Shown here one piece after another: positions 49,050-57,201 of a stretch of 64,000 nt of DNA. The notes beneath the pieces are model-generated. The model had not been told where the DNA came from and searched no databases. It saw nothing but the letters and a program-made list of their open reading frames with translations. The DNA lies in assembly GCA_033851845.1 (NCBI GenBank), contig JAWWOH010000036.1:23459-87458 (forward strand). The letters run 5' to 3'. The position numbers and the translations under genes were made by a program. Positions within the stretch are counted from its first letter, which is position 1, and each line of letters opens with the position of its first letter. Origin of the DNA: RYN-124 sp033851845. GTDB lineage: Bacteria; Actinomycetota; Actinomycetes; Mycobacteriales; SCTD01.

Positions 49050-49717
49050 GACGGAACGTCCGCCAATCGGTAGCCGACGCCGACAACGGTGTCGATGACC
49101 TGCGGCTCGCCGAGCTTCTTGCGCAACGTCATCACGGTGACCCGCACGATCGTCGTCGCCGGGTCGGCGTTCTCGTCCCAGACCCGCTCGAGCAGCTCCT
49201 CGCTGCTGACGACCGCACCCCCCGCCCGCATCAGCTCCGCCAGCACACCGAACTCCTTGCGCGTCAGATCGACGGGTACGCCGTCACGGGTCGCCAGCCG
49301 CTTCGCCGGGTCGAGGGACAGGCCGCCCGCACCTGCCATGACCGGCGGCGCCATCGGCGTGGCCCGGCGACCGAGGGCCCGCACCCGGGCGACCAGCTCC
49401 TCGAACGCGAACGGCTTGCCGAGGTAGTCGTCGGCACCGAGGTCCAGGCCGGCGACCCGATCAGCGAGGCCGCCCGCGGCCGTCAGCATCAGCACCCTGG
49501 TGAGCGAGCCCTCGGCGTTGAGGTGCCGGCAGATGTCGTCACCGGAGCGGCCGGGCAGGTCGCGATCGAGGACGAGTACGTCGTACCGGGTGACCATGGC
49601 CTTCTCCAGGCCGCTGTCGCCATCGTGCGCCACGTCGACGGCCATCCCCTCGCGGCGCAGCCCGCGGGCGACCGCCTCGGCGAGCGGCACCTCATCCTCG
49701 ACGACCAGCACACGCAC
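49046..49717 (-). CDS. OmpR/PhoB-family response regulator
   Basis: 223 residues. Receiver: MRVLVVEDEVPLAEAVARGL (E7, D8), phosphoacceptor D51 in VLVLDRDLPGRSGDDI, and lysine in YLGKPFAFEEL. Winged-helix output: LTRKEFGVLAELMRAGGAVVSSEELLERVWDENADPATTIVRVTVMTLRKKLG...IDTVVGVGYRL. It controls target promoters after phosphorylation by the kinase encoded downstream. GTG 49717 is preceded by TAGCGT at 6 nt, so the operon mRNA is predicted to be leaderless. Confidence 0.94.
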   Translation of the reverse strand: MRVLVVEDEVPLAEAVARGLRREGMAVDVAHDGDSGLEKAMVTRYDVLVLDRDLPGRSGDDICRHLNAEGSLTRVLMLTAAGGLADRVAGLDLGADDYLGKPFAFEELVARVRALGRRATPMAPPVMAGAGGLSLDPAKRLATRDGVPVDLTRKEFGVLAELMRAGGAVVSSEELLERVWDENADPATTIVRVTVMTLRKKLGEPQVIDTVVGVGYRLADVPS

Positions 49718-49723
49718 GATCGG

Positions 49724-49729
49724 ACGCTA
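49724..49729 (-). promoter_or_regulatory. -10 element TAGCGT, leaderless start of the OmpR-type operon
   Basis: Minus-strand TAGCGT plus CCGATC leads directly to GTG 49717. Confidence 0.55.
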
Positions 49730-49828
49730 ACCGAGGGGCAGTGTGGAACCTGTGAGTTCGATGGGCGGTGGGCCGGATGAGATCCGAACGTCACCCTGTT
49801 GCCCCGCGTGCCGGGTGTCCCCCGCGGG

Positions 49829-49834
49829 TACCGT
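49829..49834 (+). promoter_or_regulatory. -10 element TACCGT, leaderless start at 49841
   Basis: TACCGT plus 6 nt leads to ATG 49841; it favours this start over the in-frame ATG 42 nt upstream. Confidence 0.55.
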
Positions 49835-49840
49835 CGAGAC

Positions 49841-50686
49841 ATGCGGGCGCCGAGTGTCACGGAGCTGCGCCGTGGGGTGCTCGCGGTGTCCGTGCTGCAC
49901 GACGTCGACATCGAGCCGTCGGCGCTCGGGGTCACGCTTCCGGGCACGCCGCCGCTGTGGATTCCCTGGGCGGAGTGCCGGCGGGCGCTTGCCGGTCACG
50001 ACCCGGAGACCACCGGCCGTCGTCGGCTGGCCGACTGGCTGCAGGCCCGGCGCTGGGCAGCCGATCTCGCACCTGAGCGGCTGGTGCAGCGGCTGCGCCC
50101 GGTCGGGCTCCCCGTCGACCACGTGCTTCATCCCGGGCTCGACTGGGTGCGCGAGCGCGTCCTCGGCGACGCGCTCGACCTCGGTCTCGGGGCGGTGGAG
50201 CTCGACCCGTCGGACCCCGATCGCGTCGTGCTGCTGCCGGCGACGGTGCTGGACGAGGCCGGGCTCGACCAGGAGCAGATGTGGGCGCTGGCCCGCACCA
50301 AGCTCGACGCGCTCGGCCAGCTCGCTGTCGAGCGGCTCCGCCGCGACTCCCGTGGGTTGCTGCGACCACTGGGTGACTGCGACGTCGTGACACTGCTCGG
50401 CTCGCGAACGCTGCGTACGGCGCTGGCCGAGGACGCGCACGGGATGGGGGCCGCCATCGTGCCGATGCGCACCCGCGGCTGGACCAGGCTGGCGCTGATC
50501 GACCCCGCGTTCGGACCGGCAGCGGCCCGCGCGACCGAACCGGAGAACCGCGGCTTCTCCCGGCCGCTGCTCATCACCCCCGATGAGCTGACCGAGGTGG
50601 CCGACGGCGGTCGGCCCGAGCAGATCGTGCTGCGCGACCCGCCGCTCGCCGAGGACCCCTGGGCCAAGGACGTCCTCTACCGCTAA
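49841..50686 (+). CDS. Conserved hypothetical protein (281 residues)
   Basis: A soluble protein with no signal or membrane helix. It has an N-terminal 'W-I-P-W-A-E-C-R-R-A-L' segment, helical ADWLQARRWAADLAPERLVQRLRPVGLP, GLDWVRERVLGDALDLGLGAVEL, and a C-terminal FSRPLLITPDELTEVADGG...DPWAKDVLYR. I recognise it only as the type of conserved protein found beside dxs in actinobacteria. No catalytic motif is visible. A perfect 12-bp inverted repeat follows its stop. Confidence 0.7.
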   Translation: MRAPSVTELRRGVLAVSVLHDVDIEPSALGVTLPGTPPLWIPWAECRRALAGHDPETTGRRRLADWLQARRWAADLAPERLVQRLRPVGLPVDHVLHPGLDWVRERVLGDALDLGLGAVELDPSDPDRVVLLPATVLDEAGLDQEQMWALARTKLDALGQLAVERLRRDSRGLLRPLGDCDVVTLLGSRTLRTALAEDAHGMGAAIVPMRTRGWTRLALIDPAFGPAAARATEPENRGFSRPLLITPDELTEVADGGRPEQIVLRDPPLAEDPWAKDVLYR

Positions 50687-50715
50687 CCGCCCTTCCCGCC
50701 GCTCCCCTCACGCGA

Positions 50716-50772
50716 CGATCTTCGTCTTGATGCCCGCGACACGCCGTACTGCGCCGTACGAGACGAAGATCG
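50716..50772. terminator. 12-bp perfect inverted repeat between convergent genes
   Basis: CGATCTTCGTCT (50716-50727) and its exact complement AGACGAAGATCG (50761-50772) flank a 33-nt loop that itself contains a GCCGTAC direct repeat. It lies in the 123-nt gap between two convergent genes, so a bidirectional terminator is the simplest reading, though the long loop and absence of a U-tract are unusual. Confidence 0.5.
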
Positions 50773-50809
50773 GCGCGGTGGCCCATCTATCGGCGGACGG
50801 GAGGTGGGG

Positions 50810-51172
50810 TTAGCGGGCCGGGGTGGGTTCGGGGAGCGAGACCGTGAGCGGCGCGGCGTACACCTTGCGGACCTCGGCTGCCTTCTTCAGCGACGCGATG
50901 CCCTGGTCGATCGTGAGCAGCGGCGTCGTGCGGAACGAGCGGAGCGCACCGGAGGCGCCGATCGCGAGCGAGAACGCGGCGGCATCCTCCGGCGTCGGGA
51001 AGTCGATCACGCCGACGACGTCCGAATCCCCGAAGGCGTAGTAGAGGCACTGCAGCCTCCCGCCGCAGGCCTCGAGCGCCGGCGTGATGCGGTCCACCGC
51101 GTTGCCCTGCTTGTCGATCTGCGCGTTCCAGGACTGCGGGGTGTAGCCGACCTCGATCAGGTAGTGCGCCAC
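50810..51172 (-). CDS. GYD domain-containing protein
   Basis: 120 residues: VAHYLIEVGYTPQSWNAQIDKQGNAVDRITPALEACGGRLQCLYYAFGDSDVVGVIDFPTPEDAAAFSLAIGASGALRSFRTTPLLT. This is the ferredoxin-like GYD family, with the 'Y-x-x-G-D-x-D' centre. Role unknown. GTG 51172 follows GGGAGGA at good spacing; an in-frame ATG 81 nt upstream would add an Arg/Cys-rich, unlikely N terminus. Confidence 0.82.
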   Translation of the reverse strand: MAHYLIEVGYTPQSWNAQIDKQGNAVDRITPALEACGGRLQCLYYAFGDSDVVGVIDFPTPEDAAAFSLAIGASGALRSFRTTPLLTIDQGIASLKKAAEVRKVYAAPLTVSLPEPTPAR

Positions 51173-51267
51173 GACGGGCTCCTCCCGGGCAGGCCGCCGG
51201 GACCGGCGACAGCTCGACACTGCGAGCGGACGCATCCGACGGCAATGGGCCATCGGAGCCGCCCGGG

Positions 51268-53187
51268 CTAGTTCTGGGAGCGGTCCTTCTCGCTGTGCGA
51301 CTCGGGATCGAGGGCCGGCTCGCGGCGGGCGGCGTGCTCGACGAGCCGGCGGGCGACCTCCTGCGCCGTCAGTCCGATCTCTGCCTGCACCTGCGCGCGC
51401 GTGCCGTGCGCGAGGAACCGGTTGGGGATGCCGACGTCGCGGGCCGGCACATCGATGTCCGCATCGCGCAGGGCCTGCGAAAGACGAGATCCCACCCCGC
51501 CGATCCGGCCGTTGTCCTCGACCGTGAGGACCAGCGCGTGCGTCCGCGCGAGCTCCAGCAGCTCCGTGGGGACCGGCGCGACCCAGCGCGGGTCGACGAC
51601 CGTGACGCCGATGCCCTGGGCGGCCGCCCGCTCGGCGACCTCGACCGCGAGCGAACCCATCGCCCCCACTGCGACGAGCAGCACATCCGGGGTGGCGCCG
51701 CGTACGAGGACGTCGACGGTGCCGATGCGCTCGACGGCAGGGATGTCCAGCGTGACGGCGCCGGTTGGGAACCGTACGACGGTCGGGCCGTCATCCACCG
51801 CGACCGCCTCGCGCAGCTCCTCACGCAACCTCGCGCCGTCACGCGGTGCAGCGATACGGATGCCCGGCACCAGCTGCAGGATGGACAGGTCCCACATGCC
51901 GTTGTGGCTCGCACCGTCCGGCCCGGTGATCCCCGCCCGGTCCAACACGAACGTCACCGGCAACGAGTGCAGCGCGACGTCCATCAGGGTCTGGTCGAAC
52001 GCGCGGTTCAGGAACGTCGCGTAGATGCAGACCACCGGATGCATGCCGCCGATCGCCAGGCCTGCCGCCGAGGTCACGGCGTGCTGCTCCGCGATTCCGA
52101 CATCGAACGTCCGCTCCGGGTAGGCCGTGCTGAAAGCGCGCAAGCCGACCGGCTGCAGCATCGCGGCCGTGATCGCGACGATGTCCGGCCGCTCGCCCCC
52201 CAGCGCCAGGAGCTCCTCGGACAGGACGTTGGTCCACGTCTGCGCGCCCGCGGTCATCGGCTTGCCGGTCAGCGGGTCGATGACGCCGACGCTGTGCAGG
52301 CAGTCGGCCTCGTCGTCGATCGCGGGCTGGTAGCCGAAGCCCTTCACCGTCACGGCGTGCACGATCACCGGACCGCCGAAGTTGCGGGCCCGGCGCAGGG
52401 CCGCTTCCATCGCCTGCTCGTCATGACCGTCGATGGGGCCGACGTACTTGAGCCCGAGGTCCTCGAACATGACCTGCGGCTGGATGAGGTCCTTGAGTCC
52501 CCGCTTGATCCCGTGCAGCGCCTCGAACAGCGGCGGCCCGACGAGCGGTGTCTTCGACAGCACACCGCGCACGACGTCGAGTGCCTGCTCGTACTCCGGC
52601 TTCATCCGCAGTGTGGCAAGGTGCTCGGCCAGGCCGCCGATGGTCGGCGAGTACGAACGCCCGTTGTCGTTGACGACGATGACCACCGGCAGGTCGTCGG
52701 CCGCGATGTTGTTGAGCGCCTCCCAGCACATGCCGCCGGTCAGGGCGCCGTCGCCGACGACAGCGACGACGTGCCGCCGCTCGCCGCGCAGCCGGTAGGC
52801 CTTGGCCAGGCCGTCGGCGTACGACAAGGCTGTCGAGGCGTGGGAGTTCTCGACGATGTCGTGCTCGGACTCGGCGCGGGACGGGTAACCCGAGAGCCCG
52901 CCCTGCTTGCGCAGCGTGTCGAACCCGGCCTGCCGGCCGGTGACGATCTTGTGCACGTATGCCTGGTGACCGGTGTCCCAGATGATCCGGTCGCGCGGCG
53001 AGTCGAAGACGCGGTGCAGGGCGAGGGTGATCTCGACGACACCGAGGGACGGTCCGAGGTGCCCGCCTGTCCGCGACACCGCGTCGACCATGAAGTCGCG
53101 GATCTCCGCGGCCAGCAACGGCATCTGCTCGGGCGCCATGCGCTTGAGATCGGCGGGACCGTGCACGCCGGCCAGCAGGTCTCCCAC
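51268..53187 (-). CDS. dxs: 1-deoxy-D-xylulose-5-phosphate synthase
   Basis: 639 residues, full length. Thiamine-diphosphate site: VVGDGALTGGMCWEALNN (G-D-G...N). Catalytic-region motifs: GHQAYVHKIVTGR, GLSGYPSRAESEHD, VGPIDGHDEQAMEAAL. The pyrimidine-binding half has FDVGIAEQHAVTSAAGLAIGGMHPV and LDRAGITGPDGASHNGMWDLS. It condenses pyruvate and glyceraldehyde-3-phosphate to DXP, the entry step of the MEP isoprenoid pathway. GTG 53187 is preceded by TAGACT at exactly 6 nt. The order rnd ... dxs agrees with mycobacteria. Confidence 0.97.
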   Translation of the reverse strand: MGDLLAGVHGPADLKRMAPEQMPLLAAEIRDFMVDAVSRTGGHLGPSLGVVEITLALHRVFDSPRDRIIWDTGHQAYVHKIVTGRQAGFDTLRKQGGLSGYPSRAESEHDIVENSHASTALSYADGLAKAYRLRGERRHVVAVVGDGALTGGMCWEALNNIAADDLPVVIVVNDNGRSYSPTIGGLAEHLATLRMKPEYEQALDVVRGVLSKTPLVGPPLFEALHGIKRGLKDLIQPQVMFEDLGLKYVGPIDGHDEQAMEAALRRARNFGGPVIVHAVTVKGFGYQPAIDDEADCLHSVGVIDPLTGKPMTAGAQTWTNVLSEELLALGGERPDIVAITAAMLQPVGLRAFSTAYPERTFDVGIAEQHAVTSAAGLAIGGMHPVVCIYATFLNRAFDQTLMDVALHSLPVTFVLDRAGITGPDGASHNGMWDLSILQLVPGIRIAAPRDGARLREELREAVAVDDGPTVVRFPTGAVTLDIPAVERIGTVDVLVRGATPDVLLVAVGAMGSLAVEVAERAAAQGIGVTVVDPRWVAPVPTELLELARTHALVLTVEDNGRIGGVGSRLSQALRDADIDVPARDVGIPNRFLAHGTRAQVQAEIGLTAQEVARRLVEHAARREPALDPESHSEKDRSQN

Positions 53188-53193
53188 GCGGCA

Positions 53194-53199
53194 AGTCTA
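53194..53199 (-). promoter_or_regulatory. -10 element TAGACT, leaderless start of dxs
   Basis: Minus-strand TAGACT plus TGCCGC leads to GTG 53187, with +1 on the start codon. Confidence 0.55.
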
Positions 53200-53214
53200 C
53201 GTTCGCCACAGCGC

Positions 53215-53592
53215 CTACAGGCGCGGCACCCAGCGCTCGCCGCGCAGCGCCGCCGCGACCATCTCCACCTGGCGCCCCACCGTGACCAGGCGCCTTCCCT
53301 CCCGGTCGTACGCCGCGATCGCCGCCTCGATGGCGTCCGGTCCCACCAGGCCGTCGAGCTCCGCGCGGACCGTACGCAGCCCGTTCCGGGCCGCTTGCAC
53401 GGCCGCGGCGACGTGCTGCGCCGCAAACCGGGACAAGACGATGGGGTGCTTGCGCAGCACGTCATGAGCGCGGTAGTCGGGCGGACACAGGTCGAACAGC
53501 CAGCCGACCGCGCTGCGCTCCCAGTCGGCTGCCTGCGGCGGCAGGACCTCCGCCGGCCAGCCGGGCGGCACGAGGTCACGGGAGCCGGGCAT
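53215..53592 (-). CDS. Conserved hypothetical protein (125 residues)
   Basis: Soluble, basic and helical: PAEVLPPQAADWERSAVGWLFDLCPPDYRAHDVLRKHPIVLSRFAAQHVAAAVQAARNGLRTVRAELDGLV...AAIAAYDREGRRLVTVGRQVEMVAAALRGERWVPRL. The 'W-L-F-D-L-C-P-P-D-Y-R...H-P-x-V-L-A-R' pattern is familiar from actinobacterial proteins of about 120 residues of unknown function. ATG 53592 is chosen; GGAGG lies rather far (11 nt) upstream. It lies 28 nt upstream of dxs and may be co-transcribed. Confidence 0.72.
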   Translation of the reverse strand: MPGSRDLVPPGWPAEVLPPQAADWERSAVGWLFDLCPPDYRAHDVLRKHPIVLSRFAAQHVAAAVQAARNGLRTVRAELDGLVGPDAIEAAIAAYDREGRRLVTVGRQVEMVAAALRGERWVPRL

Positions 53593-53655
53593 GTCCGATC
53601 CATCCTCCGCCAAGAGGGGGTCAAGGCGCGCGGCCCCCGTGTCGATCCTGGAAGT

Positions 53656-54261
53656 GTGACCGAGACGATCGGCGCGAACACGCCTGAGTTCACCAGCGAC
53701 GCGCTGCGCCAGGCGGTGCTCGCCCTGCGCGCTCCCCAGGCGGCCAAGCGCGCGCCGGCTCCGACCTCGTCCGTGTTCCGCCGGGCGGTCGCCGCGGTCC
53801 CCCACGACGCCCACCCGCCGACGGCCCGGACGACGCTGCAGGGCCGGTTCCGCACCGTGGAGACGAGCGCCCTGCTGCCGGGCACGACGATGGCGCTGCT
53901 GTGGCTGCCCGACCTCGGCGACGGCGTGGTGCCGGCTCCGTTGCACCGCAGCTGCCAGATGCTGGTCGATGGCGGCGCCACGGTCGTCGTCCTCGGCACC
54001 GACATCCCACGTCAGGTCTCGGACCGGACCCGGTCGATGACGGTCCCGCTACGAGCCGACGACTCGCTCGCCGGCGAATGGGGGCTGATCGCCTGCGGAC
54101 CAGCCCGCCGCGTCGCGTTCCTCGCTCGCAAGGAGCCCGATCTCGATGACATGTGGTCCTGGGTGATCACCCGCGACGCCGTCGCGGTGCATCGGGCCGG
54201 AACGGCCATCCTCGAGCGCGTCCCGTTCCTCAAGCTGCGCGTCCCTGCCCTCGCCCACTGA
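53656..54261 (+). CDS. Hypothetical protein (201 residues)
   Basis: Soluble. An N-terminal helical segment with the low-complexity stretch APQAAKRAPAPTSSVFRRAVAA leads to a compact beta-rich domain: MALLWLPDLGDGVVPAPLHRSCQMLVDGGATVVVLGTDIPRQVSDRTRSMTVPLRADDSLAGEWGLIACGPARRVAFLARKE. It could be a regulatory or signalling domain on a tether; the middle resembles DICT-type sensory domains in having a two-part beta core followed by a 'G-E-W-x-L-I-x-C-G-P' segment. That suggestion is weak. GTG 53656 lies 6 nt after GATCCT. I do not recognise the family with confidence. Confidence 0.6.
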   Translation: MTETIGANTPEFTSDALRQAVLALRAPQAAKRAPAPTSSVFRRAVAAVPHDAHPPTARTTLQGRFRTVETSALLPGTTMALLWLPDLGDGVVPAPLHRSCQMLVDGGATVVVLGTDIPRQVSDRTRSMTVPLRADDSLAGEWGLIACGPARRVAFLARKEPDLDDMWSWVITRDAVAVHRAGTAILERVPFLKLRVPALAH

Positions 54262-54310
54262 CCCGTCCGACCCGTCGCCGACGACGCCGAGTCCCGACCC
54301 GTCCGGCACC

Positions 54311-54316
54311 TAGGGT
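54311..54316 (+). promoter_or_regulatory. -10 element TAGGGT, leaderless start of the PLP decarboxylase gene
   Basis: TAGGGT plus 6 nt leads to ATG 54323, with +1 on the A. The same hexamer and spacing are used at 1913-1925. Confidence 0.55.
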
Positions 54317-54322
54317 GCCGGC

Positions 54323-55714
54323 ATGGCAGACGCACTTCGCTCGCCCTTCGATCCCGACGTCGAGACGATGCGTTCGATGGGCCGCGCCGTCGTTGACGAG
54401 ATCGCATCTTTCGTCGACAGGCGGTACGACGCACGCACCTCCGACTTCGCGCTCGTCGCGGAGCTGCTGTCGGCGCTCGACGGTCCCCCACCGGACGCCG
54501 GTCGCGACCTGACCGAGCTGCTCGCCACGGTGCAGGTCGCCGCAGGCAAGGGCTTCGACCCGGCCAACGCGGGCTTCGTCGCCTACATCCCGGGCGGCGG
54601 GCTGTATGCGTCGGCGCTCGCGGACTTCCTCGCCTGCGCGCTCAACCGGTACACCGGCGTCGCGGCACCGGCACCTGCACTGGTGCAGCTGGAGGCGAGT
54701 GTGCTGCGCTGGCTCTGCGACCTGTTCGGGCTCCCGGCACAGTCGCAGGGTGTCCTGACGCCGGGCGGGTCGATGTCGACACTGTCGGCCGTTGTCGCGG
54801 CACGTGCGAACCGCCTCGGTGAGTCGTTCTCGGACGGAACGCTCTACGTGTCGGACGAGGTGCACCACTCCGTCGCGAAGGCAGCGCAGATCGCCGGCCT
54901 GCCGCGCGCAGCCGTCCGGGTGGTGCCGACCGATGCGTCCTTGCGGATGGACGTCGACGCGCTGCGCGACCTGATCCGCGCCGACCGCGCGGCCGGCCGT
55001 CGGCCGTTTCTCGTCGTCGCGAGCGCGGGGACGATCGGCACCGGTGCCGTGGATCCGCTGGGCCAACTGGCGAGCCTCGCCGGCGAGGAGCAGCTGTGGC
55101 TGCACGTCGACGCGGCGTACGGCGGGTTCTTCCAGCTGACCCAACGCGGCCGCGCTGCGCTCGCGGGCATCGAACGGGCCGACAGCATCACGCTCGACCC
55201 GCACAAGGGCTTGTTCCTGCCGTACGGAACCGGCTGCCTGCTCGCGCGCGACGGCGAGACCCTGCGTCGCGCGCACGACGTGCACGCGGACTACCTGCCA
55301 CCGCAGTCCGACGACGCCGGACTGCCGGACTTCTCGTCGTACACACCCGAGCTCACCCGCGACTTCCGCGGACTTCGGCTGTGGCTGCCGCTGCACCTGC
55401 ACGGTGTGCAGACCTTCGTCGACGCACTCGACGAGAAGCTGGACCTGGCCCGACACGTGTACGACGAGCTGACGACGATCGCCTCCCTCGACGTGCCGTG
55501 GCCGCCGGACCTGTCCCTGGTCGCGTTCCGCCCGCGCGACGGCAGCGACGAAGACGCGCAGCGCCTGCTGGATGCGATCAACGGCAGCGGCCGGATGTGG
55601 CTGTCTGCGGCGCCGGTGCGCGGCAAGCTGTTCCTGCGGGTCTGCATCCTGTCGCACCGAACGCGACCGGATCGGATCGAAGAGCTGCTCGACCTGATCC
55701 GCGCGGCGACCTAG
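54323..55714 (+). CDS. Pyridoxal-phosphate-dependent decarboxylase (group II, AADC-like)
   Basis: 463 residues of the aromatic-L-amino-acid/glutamate decarboxylase fold. NAGFVAYIPGGGLYASALADFLACALNRYTGVAAPAPALVQLEASVLRWLCDLFGLP is the N-terminal substrate region. TPGGSMSTLSAVVAAR binds PLP phosphate. VHHSVAKAAQIAGL carries the ring-stacking His, LWLHVDAAYGGFF the PLP-nitrogen Asp, and ITLDPHKGLFLPYGTG the Schiff-base lysine. It decarboxylates an amino acid to the amine and CO2; tryptophan, tyrosine and DOPA are family substrates but the specificity is open. The stop shares CTAG with convergent glpD. Confidence 0.92.
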   Translation: MADALRSPFDPDVETMRSMGRAVVDEIASFVDRRYDARTSDFALVAELLSALDGPPPDAGRDLTELLATVQVAAGKGFDPANAGFVAYIPGGGLYASALADFLACALNRYTGVAAPAPALVQLEASVLRWLCDLFGLPAQSQGVLTPGGSMSTLSAVVAARANRLGESFSDGTLYVSDEVHHSVAKAAQIAGLPRAAVRVVPTDASLRMDVDALRDLIRADRAAGRRPFLVVASAGTIGTGAVDPLGQLASLAGEEQLWLHVDAAYGGFFQLTQRGRAALAGIERADSITLDPHKGLFLPYGTGCLLARDGETLRRAHDVHADYLPPQSDDAGLPDFSSYTPELTRDFRGLRLWLPLHLHGVQTFVDALDEKLDLARHVYDELTTIASLDVPWPPDLSLVAFRPRDGSDEDAQRLLDAINGSGRMWLSAAPVRGKLFLRVCILSHRTRPDRIEELLDLIRAAT

Positions 55715-57201
55715 ACGGGCACCGCCAGTGCCTCTGCTGCCGCCGTCGCGGCGGCGGCGTGCCAGCTCTCGACGAGCGACAGGCGGGTACGCCGCTCGAG
55801 CAGGTCCGCAGGCGTCAACGCGCCCTCGGCAACGACGCCCCACCGCAGCTCGACACCCAGCACGGGCAGGCCGGCTGCGACCGGCTCGAGCAGGCCGGGG
55901 TTGCCGTCGGCGAGTGCCGCGACCTCCCGCGCCTCGGCGCCGTAGCGGCGCACCAGCCTGGGCGGAACGTCGCGCGGCGTCGGTCCGGTCGCGCCGACGA
56001 GCGGCAGGTCGCGGGTGCGCGAGGGCACCTCGGTGAGCTTGTCGACGACGTCCTCAGCCATCCGCCGGTAGGTCGTGAGCTTTCCGCCCAGCACGGTCCA
56101 GAGCCCGTGGCCGCCGTCGACGACGGCGTGCCGCCGAGACAGGTCCGCCGTGCGGTCGTCGACGCCGGCGAGCAGCGGCCGCACACCGGCGTACGTGCCG
56201 ACGACGTCGCTGCGCGACAGCGGCCGCTCGAGGCCGCGGGACAACGTCTCGAGCAGGAACGAGATCTCGACCTCCGACGCCGTCGCGACGTCGGGCAGCG
56301 GACCGTCGATGGGGTCGTCGGTCAACCCGACGTACACGACTCCATCGGGATGCGGGAGCGCGAAGACGAAGCGGTTCCGCTCCCCCGGCACCGCAACCGT
56401 CATCGACGCCGTCGGGTTGCCGAGCACCGCCGCCGGCAGCACGACGTGCACGCCCTTGCTCGGCCGCAGCTTCGTGTCCGGGGCAAGCGTCGCGGCCCAC
56501 ACGCCAGTGGCGTTCACGACCGACCGCGCCCGCAGCTGCGTGGTTGCCCCGGTCAGCTCGTCGCGAACGCGCCCGGATGCGTCGAGCGCGCTGACCCGGG
56601 TGAGGATGCGGGCGCCGTACGACGCTGCCGTGCGCGCCAGTGCGACGACCAGCCGGGCGTCGTCCTCGAGCTGCCCGTCCCAGTTGAGCAACCCGCCACG
56701 CAGGCCGTCGCGGCGGACACCGGGAACGAGCCGCGCCGTCTCGGTGACACCGATGCGACGAGGCCGCGGCAGCGCCGCTCGCGGCGTACCGGCCAGCAAC
56801 CGCAACGCGTCGCCGGTGCGATGACCCGCATCGAACAGCACACCGTCGCGACGGCCGATGTCGTCGCCGAGCGGCATGACCATGGGCAGCGGCCGCACCA
56901 GGTGCGGCGCCGTCCGACGCAGCAGGATGTCGCGCTCCCGCGCGCTCTCGAAGGCCAGTGCCACGTCACCGCTGGCGAGGTAGCGCAGCCCACCGTGGAC
57001 GAGCTTCGACGACCAGCGCGACGTGCCGTGCGCGAGATCGCTCTTCTCGACGAGCGCGACCGACAGGCCACGACTCGCCGCATCGAGTGCGACACCGCAG
57101 CCGGTCACGCCGCCGCCGACGACGAGCACGTCGACGGTCATGGACGTCAGCTCGTCCAGCTCGCGGGCCCTTCGTTCCCGCGTCAGGTAAGGCCCCGTCA
57201 T
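55711..57201 (-). CDS. glpD: Glycerol-3-phosphate dehydrogenase (FAD-dependent)
   Basis: 496 residues. FAD site: VDVLVVGGGVTGCGVALDAASRGLSVALVEKSDLAHGTSRWSSKLVHGGLRYL, with the GlpD signature H-G-G-L-R-Y. Later motifs: ARSVVNATGVWA, PSKGVHVVLP, FVFALPHPDGVVYVGLTDDP and the C-terminal GlpD helical domain. It oxidises sn-glycerol-3-phosphate to dihydroxyacetone phosphate at the membrane, feeding electrons to quinones. The start overlaps the stop of the TetR gene by 4 nt. The glpD-tetR-flavoprotein-lipid kinase block matches, as I recall, M. tuberculosis Rv2249c-Rv2252. Confidence 0.95.
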   Translation of the reverse strand: MTGPYLTRERRARELDELTSMTVDVLVVGGGVTGCGVALDAASRGLSVALVEKSDLAHGTSRWSSKLVHGGLRYLASGDVALAFESARERDILLRRTAPHLVRPLPMVMPLGDDIGRRDGVLFDAGHRTGDALRLLAGTPRAALPRPRRIGVTETARLVPGVRRDGLRGGLLNWDGQLEDDARLVVALARTAASYGARILTRVSALDASGRVRDELTGATTQLRARSVVNATGVWAATLAPDTKLRPSKGVHVVLPAAVLGNPTASMTVAVPGERNRFVFALPHPDGVVYVGLTDDPIDGPLPDVATASEVEISFLLETLSRGLERPLSRSDVVGTYAGVRPLLAGVDDRTADLSRRHAVVDGGHGLWTVLGGKLTTYRRMAEDVVDKLTEVPSRTRDLPLVGATGPTPRDVPPRLVRRYGAEAREVAALADGNPGLLEPVAAGLPVLGVELRWGVVAEGALTPADLLERRTRLSLVESWHAAAATAAAEALAVPV

